Shown here: positions 20,789-29,611 of the stretch, one piece after another
How the letters are laid out: each line of letters starts with the position of its first letter
Position numbering within the stretch: position 1 is the first letter of the stretch
NCBI GenBank assembly: GCA_012518685.1
Contig: JAAYRQ010000064.1
Location: 1 to 42,367, forward strand
Length of the DNA stretch: 42,367 bases
Direction of reading: 5' to 3'
Origin: Syntrophomonadaceae bacterium
GTDB lineage: Bacteria; Bacillota; Syntrophomonadia; Syntrophomonadales; Syntrophomonadaceae
Translations under genes and position numbers: made by a program
Notes under the pieces: model-generated
What the model saw: only the letters and a program-made list of their open reading frames with translations
Told to the model about the DNA's origin: nothing
The model's database searches: none

Positions 20789-21442
20789 ATGGAATATAAT
20801 GTAAATAAGTTCAAAAATATTTTATTAGCAGAAAACCAGAAATATAACTTGGTAAGTAGAAGGACTATTGCTACCGATATTGATAAACATATTGAAGATA
20901 GTTTAGCAATCTTAAATTACGAATTATTAGATGAAAAGGATGTAGTTGATATTGGTAGTGGGGCGGGGTTTCCTGGCCTTATTTTAGCCATTTTAGCAGC
21001 TAATAGCCATTTTACTTTATTAGAATCAGATTTAAAGAAGAGTAATTTTTTAAAGCTGCTAGCAAGCGAATTAAGTCTAGCAAATGTTACGGTGATTAAG
21101 GACAGGGTGGAACAAATCGGTAAAGACAGCATATATCGTGAAAGGTTCGATATATGTACAAGTAGAGCAGTAGCTCCTATTAATGTAATGTTGGAATACG
21201 GTTTACCTCTTTTAAAGGTAGGGGGCGAAATCTGCTTATGGAAGGGTCGCAATTATCTTAAGGAGTTAGAAGAGGCGGAAAATGCCCTAGCTATCCTTGG
21301 GGGTGAGCTGACAACTGTCCATAGCTATAAGCTAATGAATGATGAAGAAAAGGATAGGGTTCTTGTCGTAATAAAAAAACTTACTCATACTCCTGATAAA
21401 TATCCTAGAAGGGTAGGAATACCAACGAAAAGGCCATTATAG
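20789..21442 (+). CDS. rsmG: 16S rRNA (guanine-N7) methyltransferase RsmG
   Basis: RsmG (GidB) methylates G527 of 16S rRNA with S-adenosylmethionine. The 217-residue product is shorter than the usual 240 or so because its N-terminus begins close to the conserved QKYNLVSR block. The SAM site DIGSGAGFPG and the later FDICTSRAVAP block are intact. It begins 9 nt after mnmG, in the usual mnmG-rsmG-noc order. Confidence 0.95.
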   Translation: MEYNVNKFKNILLAENQKYNLVSRRTIATDIDKHIEDSLAILNYELLDEKDVVDIGSGAGFPGLILAILAANSHFTLLESDLKKSNFLKLLASELSLANVTVIKDRVEQIGKDSIYRERFDICTSRAVAPINVMLEYGLPLLKVGGEICLWKGRNYLKELEEAENALAILGGELTTVHSYKLMNDEEKDRVLVVIKKLTHTPDKYPRRVGIPTKRPL

Positions 21443-21455
21443 AGGGGGGAGCTAT

Positions 21456-22307
21456 ATGGTTCGTAAACAGTTAGAAAAGTTATGGGGAAAAAATAGTTAT
21501 GGGCTTAGGGTATCCCATATTCCTGTAGAAAAGATTAGTTTTAACCCTTTTCAACCTCGTAAAATAATAGATGGGCAGGAATTAAAAGAACTAGCCGAAT
21601 CGATAAAATACTATGGCATAATCCAGCCTATTATAGTTAGACCAGATGGCGACAATTATCAAATAGTAGCAGGAGAAAGAAGGTACAGGGCCATTCTTTT
21701 GCTAGGACATAAGGAGATACCTACTATAATTCAAAACATGGATGATGAGAAAGTGGCGGCAGTTTCGCTCATTGAGAACTTACAAAGGAAAGAATTAAAT
21801 TACTTTGAAGAAGCTTCTGCCTATAATGTATTAATTAATGCCTTTGGTCTTACCCAAGAGGAGTTAGCCAAAAGGATAGGTAAAAGCCAATCAGCTATAG
21901 CTAATAAACTTAGACTATTAAAACTTCCAGTAGAAGTTAGAGCCAAAATTACGGCACAAATTACCGAAAGACATGCTAGGACCCTATTAAGGCTGAATAA
22001 CCCAGAAATCCAGCTAAAAGTCTTAGACGAAATTATAGATAAGGAGTTAACCGTTAAGGAGACTGAAGAATTAGTAGAAAAACTTAGCTACAATAATATT
22101 CCTATGGAACAGATTAACACAGAACCTGCACAAAACATATCTATGATCATAAAAGATGCCCGTATTTTCTTAAATACTATTAAAGAAACGGTGAAAAGAG
22201 CTAAGGGTACAGGTATAGATATACTTATGGTAGAAAACGATTATGAGGATAATTATGAATTAGTAATCAAAATAGCTAAGAATAAAAGAAAACTTAAAAC
22301 TAGTTAA
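21456..22307 (+). CDS. noc: Nucleoid occlusion protein Noc (ParB/Spo0J family)
   Basis: Noc is a ParB paralogue that binds DNA sites and the membrane to keep division off the nucleoid. The 283-residue protein has the ParB N-terminal CTPase domain (NPFQPRK, GERRYRA, SLIENLQRKELN), a helix-turn-helix (QEELAKRIGKSQSAIANKLRLLKLP) and a C-terminal dimerisation region. Its N-terminus (VRKQLEKLWGKN) could serve as the membrane-targeting helix. Its position after rsmG is the normal place for noc; the canonical parB is a separate gene at 30761. No clear Noc-binding site was spotted in the window. Confidence 0.88.
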   Translation: MVRKQLEKLWGKNSYGLRVSHIPVEKISFNPFQPRKIIDGQELKELAESIKYYGIIQPIIVRPDGDNYQIVAGERRYRAILLLGHKEIPTIIQNMDDEKVAAVSLIENLQRKELNYFEEASAYNVLINAFGLTQEELAKRIGKSQSAIANKLRLLKLPVEVRAKITAQITERHARTLLRLNNPEIQLKVLDEIIDKELTVKETEELVEKLSYNNIPMEQINTEPAQNISMIIKDARIFLNTIKETVKRAKGTGIDILMVENDYEDNYELVIKIAKNKRKLKTS

Positions 22308-22309
22308 AA

Positions 22310-22336
22310 AAAAGGGGGTTTTTACCCCCTTTTAAT
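22310..22336. terminator. Bidirectional terminator between noc and gctB copy 1
   Basis: AAAAGGGGGT pairs with ACCCCCTTTT (22310-22333) around a TTTT loop, with A- and T-runs on both sides. It separates two convergent genes and would work on both strands. Confidence 0.85.
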
Positions 22337-22340
22337 ATTT

Positions 22341-23123
22341 TTACATACCAGGCATTTTGGTAAAAACACCTCTTGGGTCAACTACATTACGCAAAATGTT
22401 TAGAACTTCATCAGAAGGTGCTTCAATATAATGTATTTCATCTGGAACAATTAATTCAAAACCTGTACAAGCTTGGGCTATTTCTACTGTCATACCAGGG
22501 TTTAAGCCTTTGATACGCATTTTCTTACTAATGGGATCAAAATCATAAACACCTACTTGGGTTATAACAGCAGTAGGCCCACCTAATAAGCCCGCTTTCT
22601 CCCTAGTATCCCCACCTTCGAGGTAGCCAGGAGTAGTAATAAAGTCAACTTTGGCTGGGAAGCGGTCAGGAGTTTGTAATCCAACTAATACGGAGTTTTG
22701 AGTTAAGGAACCAATGTCATTTCCCCCTCCACTACCAGGTAGGATGGATTTTAGATTTTCATAGCTACCTATAACGGAAGTGTTGACATTACCATACATG
22801 TCAATTTGAGCTCCACCTTGGAAAGCTATATCAACATAACCGATGGCACATTGTCCGAAAGAAATAGACATTTCCATAGACATAGGGGATTTTCTAAATG
22901 TAAAAGGACACCCTACTGACCATGGCATATCACCTTCTAGTGGGTCTTGCCCACCACTTTCATAAACCATCGTAATATTTTTAGCATGAGTCTTTTTAGC
23001 TAGCATGCCTCCTACCATAGGAAGCCCAGTTCCGACATAAACGATTTGACCATCTACAATTTCCAAAGCAATATTATAAGCTAACATTTCTAATGGATTA
23101 GCTGGTGCTACAGCAGTCATCAT
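22341..23123 (-). CDS. Glutaconate CoA-transferase-like subunit B (copy 1)
   Basis: This is a family I CoA-transferase beta-type subunit (GctB-like), which forms a glutamyl-CoA intermediate to move CoA between carboxylic acids. The 260-residue protein has the catalytic-glutamate segment MVYESGGQDP (Glu55) and glycine-rich GSGGGNDIGS. ATG codons at 23123 and 23120 are tandem; the AAGGGGG site is 4 nt from the first and 7 nt from the second. It follows its alpha partner by 12 nt and the two form one enzyme. The real substrate (glutaconate, a 3-oxoacid or another acid) cannot be read from sequence. A close paralogue lies at 27690-28472. Confidence 0.85.
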   Translation of the reverse strand: MMTAVAPANPLEMLAYNIALEIVDGQIVYVGTGLPMVGGMLAKKTHAKNITMVYESGGQDPLEGDMPWSVGCPFTFRKSPMSMEMSISFGQCAIGYVDIAFQGGAQIDMYGNVNTSVIGSYENLKSILPGSGGGNDIGSLTQNSVLVGLQTPDRFPAKVDFITTPGYLEGGDTREKAGLLGGPTAVITQVGVYDFDPISKKMRIKGLNPGMTVEIAQACTGFELIVPDEIHYIEAPSDEVLNILRNVVDPRGVFTKMPGM

Positions 23124-23135
23124 TATACCCCCTTT

Positions 23136-24182
23136 TTAATCCCATTTTGGTATTACTTCTTGGTAATTAAAATCAACTAAGGAATCGTCTATAATCAGTT
23201 GAGCAGCTTCCATTTGACGGCGTGCCTCATTAATAAAACGAATTCCTCCTAGTTTTTCTATGAATTCAAACTGATCTTTAGTGGAAAATACCCAATTGTC
23301 GAAGAAATCTTGACAGTTTTCTTCGGTTGGTGTCGCTATGCGAACTAACCACTCCCACCATTCACGAGACCAGTAGTAATGACCAGGACAACACCCAGGT
23401 AAAGCCCCATAAGGTAACTCAACCACAGCATCAACATACCAGAAAGGTATGGTACCTGTGCTATTTTCCCTTAAGGTCATTTCGGGTACAATTTTTTCTG
23501 CAGTAATAATTACTTTGCGGCAGGCTGCTGATAAGGCAATATCATTAATAGCAGGTCCTTCGATAACAGCATTACCATAGCGGTCTGCTTTTTGTACATG
23601 AATTATACAAACATCAGGAAATAGTGCTGGAATAAGAGCCACTGGTGAATTATCTGCACCAACTGGACTATCAATAACCTTTATATAAGGGTTTTGTTTT
23701 AGCATATCTGAGCCTAGAACCTGCTTAGATGCTATAAAGGGGGCTCCTAATTGGGCAGCCTTAAAACCTAATGCCATTGAACCATGGCTCCACAAGGATA
23801 CAAGTTCAGCTCTATTGGTTTTAATCATACGGGCAAAGTTTTTGTCATTACCTCGCATTTCTACACCTATGTAGGATAGATGGAGTGCATAAACAGCACC
23901 AAAAGTCATTAAGTATGAACAGTTTGACATAGGTGAACCAATTCCAACCATATTCTTCTTTTTTTGTCTAAGTATTTCAAAATACGATTGTATAGGGGAT
24001 CTTACATAGGAAAAGCCAGTTTCAGCTAAGATATCGCCATCCTCGACATAAGCTGCAATAGCTTCATTTAAAGACATTCTTTTATCTTTCTTAGAACGGT
24101 CTTTGTTTAAATGAAATTCACGAGCGCCTTTATAATCTACTAGGCGATTCATTTGCTCTTCAGTTGCAAAACGATAACTCAT
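23136..24182 (-). CDS. Glutaconate CoA-transferase-like subunit A (copy 1)
   Basis: The alpha-type partner of the gene above, 348 residues. It carries the family segments KRMSLNEAIAAYVEDGDILAETGFSYVR, WSHGSMALGFKAAQLGAPF, VCIIHVQKADRYGNAVIEGP, SAACRKVIITAEKIV and the PGCCPGHYYWSREWW block seen in this subgroup. The ATG at 24182 follows GGGAGG by about 10 nt. It is first of a two-gene operon; the 407-bp region before it holds a perfect palindrome. The paralogue at 28489-29580 shares most of these blocks, so the two pairs came from a duplication. Confidence 0.85.
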   Translation of the reverse strand: MSYRFATEEQMNRLVDYKGAREFHLNKDRSKKDKRMSLNEAIAAYVEDGDILAETGFSYVRSPIQSYFEILRQKKKNMVGIGSPMSNCSYLMTFGAVYALHLSYIGVEMRGNDKNFARMIKTNRAELVSLWSHGSMALGFKAAQLGAPFIASKQVLGSDMLKQNPYIKVIDSPVGADNSPVALIPALFPDVCIIHVQKADRYGNAVIEGPAINDIALSAACRKVIITAEKIVPEMTLRENSTGTIPFWYVDAVVELPYGALPGCCPGHYYWSREWWEWLVRIATPTEENCQDFFDNWVFSTKDQFEFIEKLGGIRFINEARRQMEAAQLIIDDSLVDFNYQEVIPKWD

Positions 24183-24589
24183 TAAATCTAAACCTCCCTC
24201 AATTTTTATTTATATAAGGTTCTGTATAAAAAGTTCACCCCCCCAGTAAGAATAAAAAATAAAACTATAAACTTAATGATAAATAAAGATGATAAAAAAG
24301 ACAAGGTGTTATATATATAACAGCGTGTAATAATTATATTATATTATTAATTTATTTATAAGCTTATTAAATATTTAAATAAATAAATATATGAAATTGA
24401 CTTTTTACAAAAGCTAAAAAAACTTATAACTAAGCTTTAAAAGATTGCTGTTACTAGGCTAATGTATTACGATCTAGTTAAGGATTTAAAAAACATATTT
24501 CAATTTTAACCACCTGAGACCATAAAGTGAAAGATGCCTAATTACTATAATAAAATTTTTAAAAATAAAAATGAAGGTGATAGATTAAA
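24183..24589. other. AT-rich intergenic region between divergent gctA copy 1 and the methyltransferases
   Basis: A 407-bp, very AT-rich gap with no supported gene. It holds a perfect 16-bp palindrome TGTTATATATATAACA at 24307-24322 that could be an operator for either side. A TATAAT hexamer near 24545-24550 could be the -10 of the methyltransferase genes, although no good -35 accompanies it. Confidence 0.5.
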
Positions 24590-25594
24590 GTGAATTATAT
24601 TGGTTCAAAACTGTCATTATTAGATTTTTTAGAAGAAACTATAGCCAAGGTTACAGGACATAAAACAGGGAAGAAACTAGTTTTTGCGGATTTATTTGCT
24701 GGAACAGGTATAGTAGGGACGACATTTAAGAAAAAAGGATATACGGTAATCGCGAATGATATTCAACATTATAGTTATGTATTAAATAAGCATTATATTG
24801 AAAATAGCCCACCTTTAGATAAGAGCTTATTAGGGCATTTGAACTCTTTGGCAGGAATTGATGGATTTATTTATAATAATTATTGTTTAGGCTCAGGAAG
24901 TGGTAGAAATTATTTTACAGACTATAATGGCAGAAAGTGTGATGCTATAAGGCAGGAAATAGAACAATTATATGCTAAAAAAGAAATAAGCGAATCAGAG
25001 TATTACTTCTTTCTAGCTAGTTTAATCAACTCTATAGATAAGTATGCTAACACAGCCTCTGTGTATGGGGCATTTTTAAAACATATTAAAAAATCCGCAG
25101 CGAGAAAGTTCCATTTAGAGTTACTACCTGTTATTGATGGTTGCAAAAATGGTAGGGTATATAACCACGATGTTAATGACCTAATCCAAAACATATCAGG
25201 GGATATTCTATATTTAGATCCACCCTACAATGCTAGACAATACTGTACTAATTATCATGTCTTAGAAACTATTTCTCGTTATGATAATCCGACTTTATAT
25301 GGTAAAACTGGTTTAAGGGAGTATGCCGAGCAAAAAAGTGCTTTCTGTTCTAAGAGGACGGTAGAAATTGTTTTTGAAGACTTGATAGCTAAGGCGGATT
25401 TTGACTATATTTTCTTAAGTTATAATAACGAGGGGCTTATGAGCATAGATAATATTAGGGCTATTATGGAAAAGTATGGTCAGTATGACTTATTTACTAC
25501 TGATTATCGAAGATTTCGAGCGGATAAAGAGGAAAGCAGAAACCACAAGGCTTCAGCTACTTTAGAATACCTCCATTGTCTTATCAGGAATTAG
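24590..25594 (+). CDS. DNA adenine methyltransferase, D12 (alpha-class) family
   Basis: A 334-residue DNA N6-adenine methyltransferase. It starts MNYIGSKLSLLDFL (motif X-like), has SAM motif I FAGTGIVG at 36-43 and catalytic motif IV DPPYN at 210-213, separated by a region that may hold the target-recognition part. The start is GTG at 24590 with AAGGTGA 9 nt upstream. The next gene, 11 nt on, is a second methyltransferase, and a putative nuclease is convergent; together they look like a restriction-modification system with one methylase per strand of an asymmetric site. The specificity is unknown. Confidence 0.85.
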   Translation: MNYIGSKLSLLDFLEETIAKVTGHKTGKKLVFADLFAGTGIVGTTFKKKGYTVIANDIQHYSYVLNKHYIENSPPLDKSLLGHLNSLAGIDGFIYNNYCLGSGSGRNYFTDYNGRKCDAIRQEIEQLYAKKEISESEYYFFLASLINSIDKYANTASVYGAFLKHIKKSAARKFHLELLPVIDGCKNGRVYNHDVNDLIQNISGDILYLDPPYNARQYCTNYHVLETISRYDNPTLYGKTGLREYAEQKSAFCSKRTVEIVFEDLIAKADFDYIFLSYNNEGLMSIDNIRAIMEKYGQYDLFTTDYRRFRADKEESRNHKASATLEYLHCLIRN

Positions 25595-25605
25595 GTGGTG
25601 ATTAT

Positions 25606-26397
25606 ATGGCAAAATATAATGATTTGGATATGAAAAGTTGGAAACAGTATGAGGATATTTATACAGATTCTTTATGGATAATAGAAAAAAGAGATAATTC
25701 TGGTGCCCATAAGGGAGATTATCATGGTAACTTTATCCCGCAAATACCTAATCAACTTTTTCGTAGATATACAAAAATGCAAGATTGGATTCTAGATCCT
25801 TTTATGGGTAGTGGCACTTCAATTATCGAAGCCCAAAGATTAGAACGCAACTACATAGGTATAGAGTTAGATGTGGATGTGGCAACTGCAGCTAAGGATA
25901 GAATACTAAATGGAGAAAATATTAATCTGACCACAGGTAAGGTATGCATAGGCGATAGTAGGACTTTTAATATAGCTGGAATACTAGATGAAGTGGGAAT
26001 TAATAAAGTCCAATTCGTAATCTTGCATCCTCCTTATTGGGATATTATTAAGTTTACTGAACATAAGAAGGATTTATCAAACACTAAAACTATAGAAGAA
26101 TTTCTGCAGGGTTTAGGGGAGATCATCGATAATACTTGCCAGCATTTAGAAAAGGATCGCTACTGTGCCCTAGTCATGGGTGATAAATATGCCAATAAGG
26201 AGCTAGTGCCTTTAGGTTTTCGGACTATGAATTTATTTTTAGAGCGGGGTTTTATCTTAAAGGCCATTCTAGTTAAGAATTTTGAGGAGACTCGGGGTAA
26301 GGCTAATCAAAGGGCAATTTGGCGTTATCGGGCTTTAGCAAGTGATTTTTATATATTTAAACATGAATATATTTTTGTATTTAAAAAGGTAGAATAA
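25606..26397 (+). CDS. Second DNA methyltransferase (N4-cytosine/N6-adenine type)
   Basis: A 263-residue methyltransferase of the N6/N4 amino-methylase superfamily. The SAM motif I is DPFMGSGTS at about 64-72 and the catalytic motif is HPPYW at 141-145, in place of the commoner DPPY or SPPY. ATG at 25606 follows AGGTGGTGA by 5 nt; a longer frame overlapping the first methylase is not needed. Placed directly behind the D12 methylase, it probably modifies the other strand of the same asymmetric recognition site. Whether it methylates adenine or cytosine is open. Confidence 0.8.
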   Translation: MAKYNDLDMKSWKQYEDIYTDSLWIIEKRDNSGAHKGDYHGNFIPQIPNQLFRRYTKMQDWILDPFMGSGTSIIEAQRLERNYIGIELDVDVATAAKDRILNGENINLTTGKVCIGDSRTFNIAGILDEVGINKVQFVILHPPYWDIIKFTEHKKDLSNTKTIEEFLQGLGEIIDNTCQHLEKDRYCALVMGDKYANKELVPLGFRTMNLFLERGFILKAILVKNFEETRGKANQRAIWRYRALASDFYIFKHEYIFVFKKVE

Positions 26398-26415
26398 TTA
26401 GCCTACCTTTTTAAA
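26380..26415. terminator. Bidirectional terminator between methyltransferase and nuclease genes
   Basis: TTTAAAAAGGTAG (26380-26392) and CTACCTTTTTAAA (26403-26415) form a perfect 13-bp stem with a 10-nt loop that contains the methyltransferase stop codon. The A/T tracts on both arms allow termination on both strands. Confidence 0.8.
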
Positions 26416-26418
26416 CTA

Positions 26419-27564
26419 CTAGATGATTTTGATAAAGTTGATATGATTATTGCTTATAGTAAATCCGATATATTCTAGGGGGCTTACAAGAGTATGGGGG
26501 TGGGGGCTAGGATAACTAGCCTTACTAGCTTGGCTTAGAAAACTAGTATTATTTGTACTTAGAGCAATTATGGAGGGAATTATGTGTATTCTTTTTCCTA
26601 AGTGCAGGTAATTAGGAATCACATAATCATTAACCCATTCAATATACCAGGGAATTTGCACATCTATAATATCCTGATATGGTTCTACACATTTTAATTC
26701 TATAATCTTAAAATAAATATCCGTTTCTGACTCTTGTTTTACTAGGATATCAATTCGCTGCATACCTACTCCACAGGATACTTCATTACCTATCCAAGGC
26801 TTAATATTAGGCTGGGGTAAAAGCAGACTATTTAAGGGTAAGGTATCATAATTTTGTAATATGTAGGCTTGCAGATGGACTTCAAAGGCATTATGGCGGT
26901 TAGCCTTATGTATTAAGCGAGCGGTAATATCTAAGGAGTCTTGTCTGCCTTGGTAATTAGGCTGAATATTACAGGGAACTATGCTATCCATAGGGGCGGC
27001 AAAGGAAAAAGAAGGAGAGTTAAGTGGGCTTTGATTATTTTTAGCCTTTAACTTAGCAAGTAAATCATTAAATTCATGCTCCATAATCATAGTACAGCCT
27101 CGATTACCCTTTAATTTACGATAAATTAAGCTCCAACATAATTGGTAGGGGTGATTTTTGCCATCTAAGCTATCAAGGTATTCGTGTTCGGTAATACCTA
27201 AGGGGAAGACCATATCGGGTTCAATTTCAATCCGAAAGGATAAACCCTTTCTTAAATCGACTTTTAGATAATTATCCTCATCATTTTCATCGAAAAAGGC
27301 TCTTGAGGCAGCCTTAAAAATTCCAAAAAACATGCCTTGTCTTTGAGTGGTGGCCTGTAAGTAAAATATTATTTTATCCCCTAGCCGAATTTTAGAAACA
27401 TCGGCAATCATACCCACTAAATTTCTTTCAGTCGTACTATGTATAGCAGAGGTAGAGGGATTGTCCAAAAAGACACTCAACCTATCTTGGGCACCAGTCC
27501 CCGCAAATAAATATTCTAAGTGATATTTAAAGGTATTTTCATCAACAATAAAGACATGATACAT
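26419..27564 (-). CDS. Putative restriction endonuclease: possible EVE/PUA-like N-terminus plus NucS-like PD-(D/E)xK nuclease
   Basis: A 381-residue protein I do not match to a named enzyme. Residues about 1-95 (YHVFIVDEN, then GDKIIFYLQ and GMFFGIFKA) resemble EVE/PUA-like domains that bind modified bases; this is a moderate call. Residues about 222-315 look like a PD-(D/E)xK nuclease of the NucS/EndoMS style: Glu228, GNEV, RIDILV with Asp272, and IIELKC with Glu289 and Lys291. ATG at 27564 has GGGGTGA 5 nt upstream; the GTG at 27573 lies inside that site. It converges on the two methyltransferase genes, so it is most likely their restriction partner. Confidence 0.6.
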   Translation of the reverse strand: MYHVFIVDENTFKYHLEYLFAGTGAQDRLSVFLDNPSTSAIHSTTERNLVGMIADVSKIRLGDKIIFYLQATTQRQGMFFGIFKAASRAFFDENDEDNYLKVDLRKGLSFRIEIEPDMVFPLGITEHEYLDSLDGKNHPYQLCWSLIYRKLKGNRGCTMIMEHEFNDLLAKLKAKNNQSPLNSPSFSFAAPMDSIVPCNIQPNYQGRQDSLDITARLIHKANRHNAFEVHLQAYILQNYDTLPLNSLLLPQPNIKPWIGNEVSCGVGMQRIDILVKQESETDIYFKIIELKCVEPYQDIIDVQIPWYIEWVNDYVIPNYLHLGKRIHIIPSIIALSTNNTSFLSQASKASYPSPHPHTLVSPLEYIGFTISNNHINFIKII

Positions 27565-27588
27565 ATAATTCACCCCTGTGATTAAATA

Positions 27589-27623
27589 TAAAGGTATAGT
27601 CGTATTTTACGACTATACCTTTA
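27589..27623. repeat. Perfect 16-bp inverted repeat upstream of the nuclease gene
   Basis: TAAAGGTATAGTCGTA (27589-27604) and its exact complement (27608-27623) flank a 3-nt TTT loop. The hairpin is 25 nt before the nuclease ATG and 66 nt after the end of gctB copy 2, both on the minus strand. No long T-run follows on either strand, so it may be a weak terminator of the CoA-transferase operon, an operator, or a structure in the nuclease mRNA leader. Confidence 0.6.
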
Positions 27624-27689
27624 AAATACAAATACTATATTTAATTATACTTAGAATAAGATTTATTTAAAATATTATATAGAGATTAA

Positions 27690-28472
27690 TTATTGAGGGG
27701 GAAAGGTGATAAACATTTTCTGAGGATCAACTTCTTCCCTTAATAATCTTAAATCTTCTGCAGTTGGAATTGGCGTAACTGGTATTTCATCCTCGGGAAC
27801 TAATAATTCAAAACCCGTACAAGCTTGAGCAATTTCTACTGTCATACCTGGATGAAGTGATTTTATCCTCATTCTTTTTGATTCTGGTTCAAAATCATAT
27901 ACTCCAACTTGGGTAATTACTGCCACAGGTCCATTTCCTAGTAAACCAGCTTCCCTACGGGTATTTCCCCCTGTAAGATGACCTGGACTAGTCATAAAAT
28001 CAAGCTTAGCTGGGAATTTTTCTGGGGTTTGTAAGCCCACTATAATAGAATTTTCGGTTAGAGATGATAGGTCGTTTCCTCCCCCACTACCAGTAAGCCT
28101 AGCTTTGGGTTTATTAAAATCACCTATAACATGGGTGTTTAGATTTCCATACATATCTATTTGAGCAGCCCCTTGGAATGCTACATCTACAAAACCATTA
28201 GCAGCTTGAGCAAAGGATAAAGACATTTCCATAGTAAGAGGAGCTTTTCTCCAAGTTACGGGGTCGGCTACTGACCAAGGCATAGGTCCTTCAATAGGAT
28301 CTTGTCCGCCACTTTCATAAACTAATGTAATATTTGGTGCGTGGGTTTTTTTAGCTAAAATGGCACCCACCATAGGTAAACCTGTGCCGACATATACGAT
28401 TTGCTTATCTTCAATTTGTTTAGCAACCACAAAGGCTAACATTTCTAAAGGATTAGGTTGTGCCTTACTCAT
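27690..28472 (-). CDS. Glutaconate CoA-transferase-like subunit B (copy 2)
   Basis: A 260-residue GctB-type subunit, paralogous to the gene at 22341. The catalytic Glu is Glu53 in LVYESGGQDP. Other shared blocks are YVGTGLPMVG, MEMSLSF, FQGAAQIDMYGN, GSGGGND and QACTGFELLVP, and identity by eye is around two thirds. ATG at 28472 (MSKAQPNPLEML) follows AAGGAGG by 8 nt; a longer frame reaching back over gctA is not real. It lies 16 nt after its alpha partner. The substrate is not known. Confidence 0.85.
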   Translation of the reverse strand: MSKAQPNPLEMLAFVVAKQIEDKQIVYVGTGLPMVGAILAKKTHAPNITLVYESGGQDPIEGPMPWSVADPVTWRKAPLTMEMSLSFAQAANGFVDVAFQGAAQIDMYGNLNTHVIGDFNKPKARLTGSGGGNDLSSLTENSIIVGLQTPEKFPAKLDFMTSPGHLTGGNTRREAGLLGNGPVAVITQVGVYDFEPESKRMRIKSLHPGMTVEIAQACTGFELLVPEDEIPVTPIPTAEDLRLLREEVDPQKMFITFPPQ

Positions 28473-28488
28473 TAAATATACCTCCTTG

Positions 28489-29580
28489 CTAGTCCCATTT
28501 TGGAATAACGCTAGTGTAACTAAAGTCAACACCATCGTCTTCATAGGTTAAATTAGATGCCTTTTCTAGTTTTCTATGCTGTTCAATCCAGCGAACTCCA
28601 CCCAATTTTTCCACAAATTCTAACTGGTCTTTACAATCGAAAACCCAATAATTCCAGAAACTATCCCGGGCTTCGTCTGATTTGCCTGATAAGGTTATTC
28701 TAATTCCCCACTCCCAGAATTCACGGGACCAATAGTAGTGGCCTGGACAATTACCTGGGGCGGCTCCAAAGGGCAAGTCAACTACAGCATCCACGAACAT
28801 AAAAGGAATAATATTTCCGCCAGTGTTATTCCTTAGGTCTGATTCTGGCACTATTTCTTCTGCGGTAATAATTACCTTACGGCAGGCAGAAGCTAAGGCA
28901 ATGTCATTTACGGAAGGACCGTAAATCCTAGCGTTTCCGTACTTATCTGCTTGTTGAACATGAATAAAAACTACATCAGGATGTAAGGCAGGTACTAAAC
29001 ACACAGGGTCTTTGTCCTTTTTAAAAGGATTATCAACTACTTTTACATAAGGGTTATGATTAATCATATCACTAGCTAACATAGACTTAGAGGCTAAATA
29101 GGGAGCACCTATTTGGGCTGCCTTAAAGCCTAAAGCCATTGCACCGTGGCTCCATTCAGAAAGGATATCAACTTTTTTCTGCTGCACAGAGATACTATAT
29201 GATCTATCTGTACCTCTCATTTCGGCTCCTAAATAAGAATTATGTGAGTAGGAAAATACTCCATAAGGAATGCCATAACTATGGTTCGTATTAGGTGAAC
29301 CAATTCCTTGTAGTCCTTTTTTTCCTTGTCTCATTACTTCAAATAAGGCTTGAAGTGGAGTCCGAACATAGCTAAAACCACTATCTGCATAAATATCCCC
29401 ATCAGACACATACTCGGCGACCGCTTCCTTAAGTGTCATCCTCTTGTCAACTTTGGCCCGCTCTTTTTTCAAGTTGCCTTGACGAACTGACTCCGTATCA
29501 ATAAGGCGATCCAGTATTGAAGGGTCTTTGATTTGCAGATTTTCTAGAGCAACTGGATTGTACTCAAATTTCGACTTCAT
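28489..29580 (-). CDS. Glutaconate CoA-transferase-like subunit A (copy 2)
   Basis: A 363-residue GctA-type subunit, slightly longer at the N-terminus than copy 1. It has KRMTLKEAVAEYVSDGDIY, WSHGAMALGFKAAQIGAPY, VVFIHVQQADKYGNARI, SACRKVIITAEEIVPE and PGNCPGHYYWSREFW. ATG at 29580 (MKSKFEYN) follows AAGGGGG by 6 nt; the ATG at 29598 overlaps that site. It starts the second gct operon, whose upstream region carries a spaced direct repeat. Two such operons near one another suggest two related substrates or differential regulation. Confidence 0.85.
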   Translation of the reverse strand: MKSKFEYNPVALENLQIKDPSILDRLIDTESVRQGNLKKERAKVDKRMTLKEAVAEYVSDGDIYADSGFSYVRTPLQALFEVMRQGKKGLQGIGSPNTNHSYGIPYGVFSYSHNSYLGAEMRGTDRSYSISVQQKKVDILSEWSHGAMALGFKAAQIGAPYLASKSMLASDMINHNPYVKVVDNPFKKDKDPVCLVPALHPDVVFIHVQQADKYGNARIYGPSVNDIALASACRKVIITAEEIVPESDLRNNTGGNIIPFMFVDAVVDLPFGAAPGNCPGHYYWSREFWEWGIRITLSGKSDEARDSFWNYWVFDCKDQLEFVEKLGGVRWIEQHRKLEKASNLTYEDDGVDFSYTSVIPKWD

Positions 29581-29611
29581 TCTAATCCCCCTTACCATAT
29601 ATTTACTATTT

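Noticed and set aside
21456-22307. noc as a second canonical parB
   Set aside because: Its position after rsmG and lack of the RGLGRGLDALF motif fit Noc; the true parB is at 30761 with parS.
27589-27623. Hairpin called as a certain intrinsic terminator
   Set aside because: No U-run follows the stem on either strand, so it is listed as an inverted repeat.
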